64,000 nt of DNA from NCBI RefSeq assembly GCF_003626635.1, contig NZ_RAZT01000010.1, positions 186,001-250,000 of the forward strand, read 5' to 3'. Both the position numbers and the translations under genes were made by a program. The notes below the pieces were generated by a model. That model saw only the letters and a program-made list of their open reading frames with translations. It did not search any database and was not told the origin of the DNA. The DNA comes from Micromonospora musae (GTDB taxonomy: Bacteria > Actinomycetota > Actinomycetes > Mycobacteriales > Micromonosporaceae). Positions 7,403 through 15,135 of this stretch are shown one piece after another; position 1 is the first letter of the stretch, and each line of letters opens with the position of its first letter.

Positions 7403-7987
7403 TCAGCCGGCCAGGGCGTCGCCGGCCGCCTCGACCAGGTCGTCACGGGCCCGGGCCACCCGGGAGCGGATGGTGCCCACCGGCACTCCCTCCACGGCGG
7501 CGGCCTCGGCGTAGGAGAGGCCGAGCAGCTGGGTGAGCACGAACGCGCCACGGCGCTCGGTGGGCAGCCGGCGCACCAGGTCCACCGCACCGAGCTGCCC
7601 CGCCGGGTCCGGGTACGGGCGGGCGGTGTGCGCGTCGGCGGCCAGCCGGGCATCGAGGCGCCGGCGGCGCACCACCACGCGCAGATGGTCGGCGCAGGTG
7701 CGGCGGGCGATGCCGAGCAGCCAGGTGCGGGCGCTGGAGCGCCCCTCGAAGGCCGGCAGCGAGCGGAACGCCCGCAGGTAGGTCTCCTGGGTCAGGTCGT
7801 CCGCGCTGTCCGGATCCACCAGAGCCGCCGCGAACCGCCACACCTCGACCTGGGTGAGCCGGACGAAGGCGGCCTGGGCGGCCGGGTCGCCGCCGCGCGC
7901 GGCCAGTGCCCACTCGGTCGCCGGATCCCGGGCAGCGCCGGCCAGCTCGGCGGGGCCGGCGGAGGCGTCGCGCGGGGCGGGGATCAC
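7403..7987 (-). CDS. ECF-type RNA polymerase sigma factor
   Basis: The protein has 194 residues. Region 2 includes DLTQETYLRAFRSLPAFEG and region 4 contains GLSYAEAAAVEGVPVGTIRSRVARAR, the -35 recognition HTH. No C-terminal extension is seen. It heads the minus operon with MauE, DsbA-like and the exported membrane protein. The divergent plus operon begins with a zf-HC2 (anti-sigma-type) ORF behind an ECF-like promoter, so the sigma factor probably drives both arms in response to copper or thiol stress; that is inference. GTG 7987 has no clear ribosome-binding site, and TAACCT 8 bases upstream could be the -10 of a leaderless transcript. Confidence 0.93.
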   Translation of the reverse strand: MIPAPRDASAGPAELAGAARDPATEWALAARGGDPAAQAAFVRLTQVEVWRFAAALVDPDSADDLTQETYLRAFRSLPAFEGRSSARTWLLGIARRTCADHLRVVVRRRRLDARLAADAHTARPYPDPAGQLGAVDLVRRLPTERRGAFVLTQLLGLSYAEAAAVEGVPVGTIRSRVARARDDLVEAAGDALAG

Positions 7988-8059
7988 GTCAAACCAGGTT
8001 ACGCGGCACGTGACGGGCGGCGGGCAGGCTTGGACTCATCCATGGTCTGCACCACGCCG

Positions 8060-8087
8060 GGAACTTTCTCCGCGTTCGGGCCGACTA
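8060..8087 (+). promoter_or_regulatory. Candidate ECF-sigma promoter of the zf-HC2/CopCD operon
   Basis: GGAAC (8060-8064) is a classic ECF -35 element. It is followed after 17 bases by CGACTA (8082-8087), a plausible ECF -10. The predicted start point, 7-8 bases further, falls on the GTG start of the zf-HC2 ORF at 8095, so that ORF would be leaderless. The divergent gene encodes an ECF sigma factor. Confidence 0.5.
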
Positions 8088-8094
8088 CCCGCTC

Positions 8095-8238
8095 GTGACA
8101 TGCGACCACGTGACCGCGGCGCTGTCGGCACGGCCGGGCGGGGAGGATCCGCAGGCGGAGCCGGCGGTGCTGGACGGGCACCTGCCCAGGTACGCGGGCT
8201 GCCGGGCCCGGCGGGCCCGCTCTTCGGGGCGCGGGTGA
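8095..8238 (+). CDS. Degenerate zf-HC2 (anti-sigma type) mini-protein
   Basis: The 47-residue ORF begins VTCDHVTAALSARPGGEDP, which strongly resembles the start of zinc-finger anti-sigma (zf-HC2) proteins. The expected zinc ligands H-x3-C-x2-C appear as HLPRYAGC, so the first Cys is now Tyr. The protein ends after RARRARSSGRG instead of continuing into a membrane or redox domain. There is no ribosome-binding site; an ECF-like promoter would make it leaderless. It is 44 bases before the CopC-CopD gene. It is either a decayed gene or a minimal leader ORF. It is not certain that it is translated. Confidence 0.55.
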   Translation: MTCDHVTAALSARPGGEDPQAEPAVLDGHLPRYAGCRARRARSSGRG

Positions 8239-8282
8239 AGCGGGGTGGCCGCCGACCGCCGACTTCGGCGAGCATGGCCGAC

Positions 8283-9935
8283 ATGATCTCAGCCCCTCGC
8301 CGCTGGTTCGCCCGGTTCGCCGCCGCCGCCGGACTCCTCGTCGCCGTCGTCGCCCTCCTGATCGCCCCGGCCACCCCCGCGAGCGCGCACGCGGTGCTCT
8401 CCAGCTCCGCTCCCGCCGCGTCGGCGGTGGTGCCGACCGGGCCCTCGGAGGTGGTGCTCACCTTCAGCGAGTCGGTGCGGAAGGTGCCCGACAAGGTCCG
8501 CGTGATCGCGCCGGACGGCTCCCGTGCCGACCGTGGCGAGCCCACCTTCGAGGGCGCGGTGGTGAAGATCCCGGTGGACCCGGCCGGCGCGAACGGCACC
8601 TACCTGGTCAGCTACCGGGTGATCTCGGCCGACAGCCATCCGGTCTCCGGCGCGTTCACCTACTCGGTCGGCGCTCCGTCGCCGCCCCCGCAGGACACCG
8701 GCGACAACAGTCGGGCGAACCCGGTGGTCGGCAACGCGGTCAAGGTCGCCAAGTTCTTCGGCTACGCGGGCCTCGCGCTGCTCATCGGGCCGGCGCTGGT
8801 GCTGGCGGCGTTGTGGCCGCGGCGCCTCGACCGGCGCGGTCCGGCCCGGCTGGCCTGGAGCGGTCTCGGTCTGGTGACCCTCGCCACCGTCGCGGACCTG
8901 TGGTTGCAGGTGCCGTACACCGCCGGTGGTGGGCTCTTCGACGTCACCGGTGAAGGCATCAGCACCGTGCTGGGCGGCGCCTTCGGCGCGGCACACCTGG
9001 TCCGCCTCGGCCTGATCGCCGCGGCCGCCTTCCTGCTCCGCCCGCTCTTCACCGGGTCGGCCGGTCGAGCCGACGCGATCATCCTGGCGGTGCTCGGCGT
9101 GGCCGGTCTGGTGACCTGGCCGCTGGCCGGGCACCCGGCGGCGTCACCGGCCCCGGCCGTCTCCGTGGTCGTCGACACCGTGCACCTGGGCAGCATGGCG
9201 GTCTGGCTCGGCGGACTGCTGATGCTCGCCGTCTTCCTGCTGCGCCGCGCCGACGAGCGGGAACTCGGTGCGATCATGCCGATCTGGTCCCGTTGGGCGG
9301 CGCTGGCCGTCTCCGCCCTGCTCCTCGCCGGCGTCGTGCAGGGTCTGATCGAGGTGGCCACGCCGAGCGCCCTGGTCAACACCGCCTACGGTCAGCTGCT
9401 GCTCGTCAAGATCGGGCTGTTCGCGCTGGTGATGGGGGTGGCCGCGTACTCGCGGCAGCTGGTGCGCCGGCGGATCGCCGAGCAGCGCCCAGGGGCGGTG
9501 CGCCGGGCTGTCTGGGTGGAGCTGGCGATCACCGCGGTCGTGCTCGGCGTGACCGCGACGCTGGTGCAGACCCCACCGGCCCGTACCGCCGCCGAGACGG
9601 CCGGCGTCGAGGCCGGCTACTTCAGCAGCACGCTCACCAGCACGCTGCTCAACATCCAGGTCGAGCTGGATCCGGCCGAGCGCGGCAACAACAGCCTGCA
9701 CCTCTACGCGTACACCAAGGACAACCGGCCGCAGCCGGTGGTGGAGTGGAAGGCCACGGCCGCCCTGCCGTCGGCCGGGATCGAGCCGATCGAGATCCCG
9801 CTGCTGCCGTTGAGCGACAGCCACGCCACCGGCGAGATCAACCTGCCCGCGTCCGGGGACTGGCAGCTGAAGCTGACCGCCCGCACGTCCGACATCGACC
9901 AGGCCACGGTGACCGCCACCGTGCCGATCCGTTAG
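8283..9935 (+). CDS. CopC-CopD fusion copper protein (YcnJ-like)
   Basis: The protein has 550 residues. A signal peptide ends ATPASA before His (HAVLSSSAP), the CopC N-terminus that binds Cu(II). The CopC beta-sandwich covers about 35-130 (VVLTFSESVRKVPDKVRV; SYRVISADSHPVSGAF, with a further conserved His). Eight or so CopD helices follow (about 155-440), then a C-terminal extracytoplasmic beta domain. Bacillus YcnJ has the same order and is a copper importer. ATG 8283 is preferred because GGCGAG sits about 10 bases upstream; the ATG at 8274 is too close to it. It is followed after 17 bases by the YcnI-like gene. Confidence 0.93.
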   Translation: MISAPRRWFARFAAAAGLLVAVVALLIAPATPASAHAVLSSSAPAASAVVPTGPSEVVLTFSESVRKVPDKVRVIAPDGSRADRGEPTFEGAVVKIPVDPAGANGTYLVSYRVISADSHPVSGAFTYSVGAPSPPPQDTGDNSRANPVVGNAVKVAKFFGYAGLALLIGPALVLAALWPRRLDRRGPARLAWSGLGLVTLATVADLWLQVPYTAGGGLFDVTGEGISTVLGGAFGAAHLVRLGLIAAAAFLLRPLFTGSAGRADAIILAVLGVAGLVTWPLAGHPAASPAPAVSVVVDTVHLGSMAVWLGGLLMLAVFLLRRADERELGAIMPIWSRWAALAVSALLLAGVVQGLIEVATPSALVNTAYGQLLLVKIGLFALVMGVAAYSRQLVRRRIAEQRPGAVRRAVWVELAITAVVLGVTATLVQTPPARTAAETAGVEAGYFSSTLTSTLLNIQVELDPAERGNNSLHLYAYTKDNRPQPVVEWKATAALPSAGIEPIEIPLLPLSDSHATGEINLPASGDWQLKLTARTSDIDQATVTATVPIR

Positions 9936-9952
9936 AGAGAGGTCCCGATCCC

Positions 9953-10696
9953 ATGACCCGTACCCGCCGTTCTCTGGCCGGCGCCGCGGCACTGGCCGTC
10001 GGTGTCGTCGCCACCGCCGTGCTCGGGTTCGCCGCGCCGGCGTCGGCCCACGTCACGGTGAACCCGAAGGAGGCGACCCAGGGCGGCTACGGCCGGATCG
10101 CGTTCCGGGTGCCGAACGAGAGCGACACCGCCTCCACCGTGAAGCTGGAGGTGACGCTGCCGGAGAACGCGCCGGTCGGGTCGGTCTCCACGATGCCGGT
10201 GCCGGGTTGGACGGTGGCGGTGGAGAAGCGGAAGGTGGATCCGCCGCTCGAGGTGCACGGCAGCCAGATCACCGAGGCGGTGGCGAAGCTGACCTGGACG
10301 GCGACGGGCGACGCCGGGGTCAAGCCGGGGCAGTTCCAGGAGTTCCCGGTCTCCCTCGGGCCGCTGCCGCAGGTCGACAAGATGGTCTTCAAGACGCTGC
10401 AGACGTACTCGGACGGCAACATCTCGCGGTGGATCGAGGAGCCGACGCCGGGCGCGGAGGAGCCGGAGAACCCGGCGCCGGTGCTCACCCTGGCCGCCGC
10501 GTCCGACTCCGCCTCCGCGTCGGCGGCTCCGGTCGCGAACAACGCGCAGGCCACCGGCGGCGACGGCGAGGAGGACGAGGGGAACGGGCTCGCCACCGGG
10601 CTGGGCATCGCCGGGCTGGTCGCCGGGCTCGCCGGCCTGGTGCTCGGTGGGCTCGCGTTCAGCCGCAGCCGGCAGGAGCCGGCCGCGAAGGCCTGA
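9953..10696 (+). CDS. YcnI-like (DUF1775) copper-binding membrane-anchored protein
   Basis: The protein has 247 residues. The signal peptide ends APASA, so the mature protein begins HVTVNPKEATQGG. In YcnI this first His with the free amine binds one Cu(II) (mono-histidine brace). The DUF1775 beta-sandwich spans about 35-180 and includes the conserved PGWTV. A Ser/Ala/Glu linker, one C-terminal membrane helix (about 215-236) and a basic tail anchor it outside the membrane. The ribosome-binding site is AGAGAGG. It is the last gene of the CopCD operon, before a strong terminator. Confidence 0.93.
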   Translation: MTRTRRSLAGAAALAVGVVATAVLGFAAPASAHVTVNPKEATQGGYGRIAFRVPNESDTASTVKLEVTLPENAPVGSVSTMPVPGWTVAVEKRKVDPPLEVHGSQITEAVAKLTWTATGDAGVKPGQFQEFPVSLGPLPQVDKMVFKTLQTYSDGNISRWIEEPTPGAEEPENPAPVLTLAAASDSASASAAPVANNAQATGGDGEEDEGNGLATGLGIAGLVAGLAGLVLGGLAFSRSRQEPAAKA

Positions 10697-10708
10697 CCCC
10701 TACCGCGT

Positions 10709-10744
10709 CGCGCGGGCCCGCCGGATCTCCGGCGGGCCCGCGCG
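10709..10744. terminator. Rho-independent terminator of the CopCD-YcnI operon
   Basis: A 16-bp perfect GC stem (10709-10724 with 10729-10744) has a 4-base loop, followed by CTTTCC. It starts 13 bases after the YcnI-like stop codon. Confidence 0.8.
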
Positions 10745-10839
10745 CTTTCCGCCGATCGCGTGCCGTGGATATCCGCTGATCGGCGGGCCGACGTCGGTAA
10801 GGTCGACCGGGTGTCTGGCTACGGAGGGGGACGGAACGG

Positions 10840-11925
10840 ATGCGGTTCGTGCGCGCGTTCGCCGGAATGCTGCTGCTGATCATCGGTCTGCCGGCGTTGC
10901 TCGCCGGTGGTCTGCTCTGGCAGGTCACCCGGCACGCCGACCCGAGTGGCGCGTTCACCGCCCGCTTCGAGACCGTGCAGACCTCCGGCCACGCGGTCGT
11001 GGTGACCGACCTGGACCGGCTGCTCCGGCAGGAGGCTCCGTTCACCCGGTTCGGGCAGGCGCGGCTGCGCCTGGAGGCCCGGACGCCGGACGGCCCCGCG
11101 CTGCTCGGCCTGGCCCCGGCCGACGAGGTGCGGCGCTGGTCCGAGCCCGTACCGCACGCCACGGTGCGGCGGGTGGCGCTGGCCCGCGGTCCGCTGCCGG
11201 TCCGGCTGGAGCCGGCGGGCGCGTCGGTGGCCACCAGCGACCGGGGTGCAGGGGCCATCGGGCACCCCGACTGGGTACGGGAGGGCGTCGGCGAGTTGGC
11301 GTGGACCTCGGACGAGTTGGCGGGTCGGCCGTTGAGCCTGGTGGTGATGCGCCCCGACGGCCGCGCGGACCTCACTCTGGAGCTGCGGGCCGAAGTGGAC
11401 CTCGGGTGGACGGCCCCGGCGATGTGGGGGCTCCTCGCCGGTGGGGTGCTGCTGGTGACGTTCGCCGTACTGCTGCTGTTCCGCCCGGTGCGGCCCCGGG
11501 AGGTGGTCTTCGTGGTCGAGCCGGACCAGGTCCCGGTGCTCGCCGGCCGCCTCGGGGTCACCTCGCTCACTGCTCTGGGCGCCCAGCCGAGCGGCGGTGA
11601 CGACCGGATGGCCCGGGTCCAGCGGCAACTCGTGGCGGTCGGTTCGGGCAGTGTCGAGCGGTCCGCGATCGGCGCGCTGCCCGCCCACCGGCCGGCCAGC
11701 CTCGCGGACGTCGTCGAGCGCGGGCGCCCCCACGGTGCGGACGTCGGCCCTCAGTCGGCCGCTGTCGGTCCGCGGTCGTCGACCGCGACCGCCGAACGCC
11801 CGCCGGCGGTGTCACTCACCCTCGCCTGGCCGCCCGGGCAGCCGGAGCGCACGGTCCGACCGACACCGCCGGCAGGTCCGGGGCGGGCCCAGGTGTCGAC
11901 GGAGGAGACCGGAGAGCGGCCCTGA
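10840..11925 (+). CDS. Hypothetical membrane protein with extracytoplasmic domain
   Basis: The 361-residue protein is of unknown function. A hydrophobic N-terminal helix (about 5-27) is followed by an extracytoplasmic region of about 170 residues without Cys. A second helix (about 191-213, PAMWGLLAGGVLLVTFAVLL) leads to a cytoplasmic tail that becomes Pro/Arg/Ser-rich and probably disordered after about residue 265. Start ATG 10840 has GGAGGGGG upstream. The gene is monocistronic, bounded by hairpins on both sides. Confidence 0.8.
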   Translation: MRFVRAFAGMLLLIIGLPALLAGGLLWQVTRHADPSGAFTARFETVQTSGHAVVVTDLDRLLRQEAPFTRFGQARLRLEARTPDGPALLGLAPADEVRRWSEPVPHATVRRVALARGPLPVRLEPAGASVATSDRGAGAIGHPDWVREGVGELAWTSDELAGRPLSLVVMRPDGRADLTLELRAEVDLGWTAPAMWGLLAGGVLLVTFAVLLLFRPVRPREVVFVVEPDQVPVLAGRLGVTSLTALGAQPSGGDDRMARVQRQLVAVGSGSVERSAIGALPAHRPASLADVVERGRPHGADVGPQSAAVGPRSSTATAERPPAVSLTLAWPPGQPERTVRPTPPAGPGRAQVSTEETGERP

Positions 11926-12009
11926 GCGCCGTCCGTCCGCGCCGGCGTGCTCGGCCGGCTCGGGTGGGCTTCGACGGGGGCTCATCGGCGGCACGGCCTC
12001 GAACGGCGA

Positions 12010-12042
12010 GTGGCCCTCCGCGCTGCCGACGCGGAGGGCCAC
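12010..12042. terminator. Bidirectional terminator between convergent genes
   Basis: A 13-bp perfect stem GTGGCCCTCCGCG / CGCGGAGGGCCAC has a 7-base loop. It lies between the 3' ends of the membrane-protein gene (11925) and the GT87 gene (12116). There is no T-run, as is common in actinobacteria. Confidence 0.75.
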
Positions 12043-12115
12043 CCTCACCGGGGGATCGGTGCCGCTACCCGAGTTGTCCATGAGGTAGTTGAGGTCAGAT
12101 TAGCGCTGATCGTCG

Positions 12116-13447
12116 CTACTCGGGGCCTCTGTCCATTTGGTGCAATTTCTCGGGTGCGGCGGCCGGCCGGGACGGCTCCGGTCGCGGCACGTACGGCCGG
12201 GCCGGCAGGGTGACCAGCAGCAGCAGGCTGAGCAGCACGTACGTGTTGCGGATCAGGAACTGGCCCGGGGTGTCCGTGATGACCGGCGCGACGCCCCAGT
12301 CGTAGAACGTGACGACGCCGTAGACGATCACCGCGGTGGTGGCGACCGCCAGCGCGGCCAGCCAGCGCCGTCGACCGGCGTCGTCGGCCGGACCGGTGGC
12401 CGGGAGGCCGTCCAGGCTCGACGGGCGGCCGCCCAGCGCCGCGTTGGCGAGGACCACCACCGCCGGGACGAACCAGTAGAGGTGGTGGGTCCAGGTGATC
12501 GGGCTGACCAGCCCGCCGACGAGCCCGGTCAGGGTCAGGCCGGCGAGTTGGTCTCCGATCCGCGCGGCCCGGGCCGCCCGCCACAGCCCGTACCCGGCCA
12601 CCACCGCGACCAGCAGCAGCCAGAGCAGCCGGTCCGGCTTCTCCGGCGCGGTGAACCGGCTGAGCAGGCCGAAGAGCGACTGGTTGCCGGTGTAGTCGGT
12701 GCGGCCCACCCGGTCGGTGGCCCAGAGCTCGTGCGTCCAGAACCGCCACGAGTCGTTCGGTGCGACCGCCGCCGCCAGCAGCGTCGCCGCCGCGGCGGTC
12801 GCGCTGGCCACTGCCGCCGCCCACCACCGGCGGCAGACGAGCAGGTAGACGATGAAGATGCCGGGAAAGAGCTTCAGCGCCGTCGCCAGCCCCACGCCGA
12901 CCCCGGCCCACCGCCGACCCTGCGGTACGGCGAAGAGCAGGTCCGCGAGGATCAGTACGACCAGGAGCATGTTGATCTGGCCGAAGGTGATGGTCTCGCG
13001 GGTGCTCTCCACGGCCAGCACCAGCAGCACCGCCGCGGTGACGACGAACACCCTGGGCAGGCCGTGCTGGGCGATCATCGGGCGGACCAGCCAGCGGGTG
13101 GTCGCCACCACTCCCAGCACGGTGAGGATCGTGAAGATGGTGATGGTGGCGCCGAGCGGGATCAGCGCGAACGGCCGCAGCAGCAGCGCGCTGAACGGTG
13201 GGTAGGTGAAGTAGAGCTCGCCCTGGACCCGGTCCGGCTGGGCGTAGTCGTAGAGCGGATTGCCGTCCGCCCACCACCGCATCGCCCGCATGTAGATCTT
13301 CAGATCGAAGAAGTCGTGTACCCGCCCCGGCAGGTAGAGCGCCGGCAGCACCGCGGCCAGCGCGACGACTGTGACGAGGCGGCGGACCGTACGGCCGCCG
13401 GGGTCGTCGTCGGTGACGGCGCGCGGTGCGACGGATTCGGGTGGCAC
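12116..13447 (-). CDS. GT87 family polyprenyl-phosphate-mannose mannosyltransferase
   Basis: The 443-residue multi-pass membrane protein belongs to glycosyltransferase family 87 (DUF2029). In mycobacteria such enzymes add alpha-1,2-mannose to lipomannan or related glycolipids, using polyprenyl-phosphomannose. At least nine hydrophobic helices are visible. The first extracytoplasmic loop holds an Asp near VHDFFDLKIYMRAMRWW, in the position of the GT-C catalytic acid. TYPPFSALLLRPF is also typical. The acceptor is unknown. Start GTG 13447. It lies divergent from orn. Confidence 0.85.
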   Translation of the reverse strand: MPPESVAPRAVTDDDPGGRTVRRLVTVVALAAVLPALYLPGRVHDFFDLKIYMRAMRWWADGNPLYDYAQPDRVQGELYFTYPPFSALLLRPFALIPLGATITIFTILTVLGVVATTRWLVRPMIAQHGLPRVFVVTAAVLLVLAVESTRETITFGQINMLLVVLILADLLFAVPQGRRWAGVGVGLATALKLFPGIFIVYLLVCRRWWAAAVASATAAAATLLAAAVAPNDSWRFWTHELWATDRVGRTDYTGNQSLFGLLSRFTAPEKPDRLLWLLLVAVVAGYGLWRAARAARIGDQLAGLTLTGLVGGLVSPITWTHHLYWFVPAVVVLANAALGGRPSSLDGLPATGPADDAGRRRWLAALAVATTAVIVYGVVTFYDWGVAPVITDTPGQFLIRNTYVLLSLLLLVTLPARPYVPRPEPSRPAAAPEKLHQMDRGPE

Positions 13448-13519
13448 GGGGAAACCCTAGCGGGCTGGTCCCCGTGGAGCCCGCAACCGCGGCCCGTGGG
13501 CTGCGCGTAGTCTGTGCCG

Positions 13520-14110
13520 GTGGCTGATCTTCTCGTCTGGATCGACTGTGAGATGACCGGGCTCGACCTCGGCAGGGACAAGCTGATCGAGGTGGCGGCG
13601 CTGGTGACCGACCCCGATCTGAACGTCCTCGGTGATGGCGTCGACGTGGTGATCCACGCGGACGACGCGGCGCTGGACGCGATGCCGGAGATCGTTCGCA
13701 CGATGCACGCCAAGTCCGGGCTGACCGAGGAGGTCCGCCGCTCGAAGGTCAGCCTGACCGAGGCGGAGGAGATGGTGCTCGACTACGTCAGCACCTACGT
13801 GAAGGATCCGCGTACCGCCCCGCTCTGCGGCAACTCGATCGCCACCGACCGCGGCTTCATCGCCCGGGACATGCCCCGGCTCGACCACCACCTCCACTAC
13901 CGGATGATCGACGTCTCCTCGATCAAGGAGCTCTGCCGCCGGTGGTATCCGCGGGTTTACTTCGGCCAGCCGGCCAAGGGTCTGGCGCACCGGGCGCTGG
14001 CGGACGTCCGGGAGAGCATCCGGGAGCTGGAGTACTACCGGCGGACCGTCTTCGTGCCGCTGCCCGGGCCCGACGTGGAGAGCGCCAAGGCGATCGCCGC
14101 GCAGCTCTGA
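13520..14110 (+). CDS. orn: Oligoribonuclease (DEDDh 3'-5' exonuclease)
   Basis: The 196-residue enzyme degrades 2-5 nt RNAs, including pGpG from c-di-GMP turnover. The DEDDh motifs are present: DCEMTGLD (Exo I), GNSIATDRGFI (Exo II) and HRALADVRESI with catalytic His and Asp (Exo III). GTG 13520 gives the family N-terminus MADLLVWIDCEMTG; GTG 13514 is in frame two codons earlier. Neither has a ribosome-binding site. TAGTCT at 13508-13513 could be a -10 giving a leaderless transcript from 13520. Confidence 0.95.
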   Translation: MADLLVWIDCEMTGLDLGRDKLIEVAALVTDPDLNVLGDGVDVVIHADDAALDAMPEIVRTMHAKSGLTEEVRRSKVSLTEAEEMVLDYVSTYVKDPRTAPLCGNSIATDRGFIARDMPRLDHHLHYRMIDVSSIKELCRRWYPRVYFGQPAKGLAHRALADVRESIRELEYYRRTVFVPLPGPDVESAKAIAAQL

Positions 14111-14236
14111 GCCCTGCTCCGGGCGCCCGCCGGTAGCGCCGAGGCGTCCGGTGCAACCCGCTGGACGCGGTCGCCGGGTGGGAGGCTATTATTGGTCCGC
14201 GCCCGCCCGGGGCGGTAAACCGGGCGCGGAGGCATG

Positions 14237-14312
14237 GTGGCTGTAGCTCAGTTGGCAGAGCACCGGGTTGTGGTCCCGGTTGTCGTGGGTTCAATTCCCA
14301 TCAGTCACCCCA
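14237..14312 (+). tRNA. tRNA-His (anticodon GTG)
   Basis: The acceptor stem GTGGCTG pairs with CAGTCAC with one G-T pair. A G at position -1 (14236) faces C73, the tRNA-His identity feature. The anticodon stem CCGGG/CCCGG encloses TTGTGGT, giving anticodon GTG. The T-loop is TTCAATT. CCA is encoded at 14310-14312. A possible -10 (TATTAT, 14187-14192) lies about 45 bases upstream. Confidence 0.96.
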
Positions 14313-14320
14313 GCGAATAC

Positions 14321-14350
14321 GTCAGGCCCCCTCTCCGGAGGGGGCCTGAC
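14321..14350 (+). terminator. Terminator of tRNA-His
   Basis: The 13-bp stem GTCAGGCCCCCTC / GAGGGGGCCTGAC with tetraloop TCCG is followed by GCGTTTTA. It lies 8 bases after the encoded CCA. Confidence 0.9.
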
Positions 14351-14403
14351 GCGTTTTAGAGGACGTTCGGCGGGCTGCCGCCGGGGTGCGGGGCCGGGTG
14401 GGC

Positions 14404-14485
14404 GGTTGATCGACTCGACTTCAGGGAAGTCGCGGTAACCCAGCGCCGGGACACCCCGACATCAAGGAAGTCGAGTCGATCAACC
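14404..14485. repeat. Palindromic intergenic element, copy 1
   Basis: Perfect 19-bp inverted arms (14404-14422 and 14467-14485) flank 44 bases. Each arm extends inward into its own small hairpin (CGACTTC-AGG-GAAGTCG on the left, an imperfect CGACATC-AAG-GAAGTCG on the right), so the whole can fold as a cruciform. The core TTGATCGACTC...GAGTCGATCAA is shared with 23478-23552, which marks it as a dispersed family. It has no coding capacity. Function is unknown. Confidence 0.75.
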
Positions 14486-14507
14486 GTCGCCGCCTCGACC
14501 GTCCCCG

Positions 14508-14735
14508 TCAGGCCGGCGGATGCTCGGTGACGAAGCTGCCCTTTCCCTGGTGCGTCTCGATCCAGCCCCGCTCATCCAGGATCCGCAACGCATACCGGAT
14601 CGGTGTCGCGCTTGCGTCGTACTGGGCGCACAGCTCCGCGATGCTCGGCAACTTGTCGCCCGGTTTCAGCTGGCCGGACCGAATCGACGCCGTCACATCG
14701 TCGATCACCTGTTCGTACACCGGTTGTCTGGGCAT
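14508..14735 (-). CDS. Short GntR-family winged-helix regulator
   Basis: The 75-residue protein consists almost only of a GntR DNA-binding domain (VYEQVIDDVTASIRSGQLKP, then the recognition helix near SATPIRYALRILDERGWI and the wing HQGKGSFV). No effector-binding domain is present, so it may respond through a partner or bind DNA constitutively. ATG 14735 has GAGAGG about 11 bases upstream; GTG 14747 is an alternative. It is divergent from a run of three small genes, and an operator-like palindrome lies between them. Confidence 0.85.
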   Translation of the reverse strand: MPRQPVYEQVIDDVTASIRSGQLKPGDKLPSIAELCAQYDASATPIRYALRILDERGWIETHQGKGSFVTEHPPA

Positions 14736-14801
14736 GGGCGGGGCCACCTCTCGTCAGCCCCCCGATCGTGACACCCCACGTAGCACTCTCTGCATCCTTG
14801 G

Positions 14802-14830
14802 TTGACTGTGCATACTTTGCACTCTAAGTT
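14802..14830 (+). promoter_or_regulatory. Promoter with palindromic operator in its spacer
   Basis: TTGACT (14802-14807) is a good -35. The 16-17 bp spacer is filled by the palindrome GTGCA-TACTT-TGCAC (14808-14822), and CTAAGT/TAAGTT (14824-14830) could be the -10. A repressor bound there would block RNA polymerase. The divergent GntR-family protein is the obvious candidate. The first plus-strand gene begins about 105 bases further on. Confidence 0.5.
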
Positions 14831-14937
14831 CGAACCCAGGCACTCTCGTCAGCAACGGAGCGCCCGGCCGGGTGAGGCTGGCTCGATCGCCCGATCACCA
14901 CCTTCGCCCGGTCCTTTGTCGCCGCAGGAGGCACGCG

Positions 14938-15135
14938 ATGGTCGAGCGGTACGAAGAAGGGCCACTCCCGCCGGCACGCCCGGTTCAGGATGGCCGCCCG
15001 CCGCTGGTCGACGGGCAGATCATCGCCCGGTCGCCAGCGCTGCTCCCGTCGTGTGACCTTCGCCGTGCCCGGCTCACCGGCGCCTTGGTCGCCCTCGTGG
15101 GCCTAGCTGGCGTCGTCATCGGAGTGTTGCGGTGA
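14938..15135 (+). CDS. Small hypothetical protein with C-terminal membrane helix
   Basis: The 65-residue protein is unrecognised. The first 40 residues are hydrophilic and Pro-rich, and the last 20 (LTGALVALVGLAGVVIGVLR) form one hydrophobic helix, so it is probably tail-anchored. Start ATG 14938 has a strong GGAGG at the right distance. The stop overlaps the next gene's GTG by 4 bases, so the two are probably translationally coupled. Confidence 0.7.
   Translation: MVERYEEGPLPPARPVQDGRPPLVDGQIIARSPALLPSCDLRRARLTGALVALVGLAGVVIGVLR

Noticed and set aside
11812..12081. 89-codon minus ORF overlapping the 10840 gene end and the 12010 hairpin
   Set aside because: It runs through a strong terminator and antisense to the coding tail of a real gene, with no domain support.
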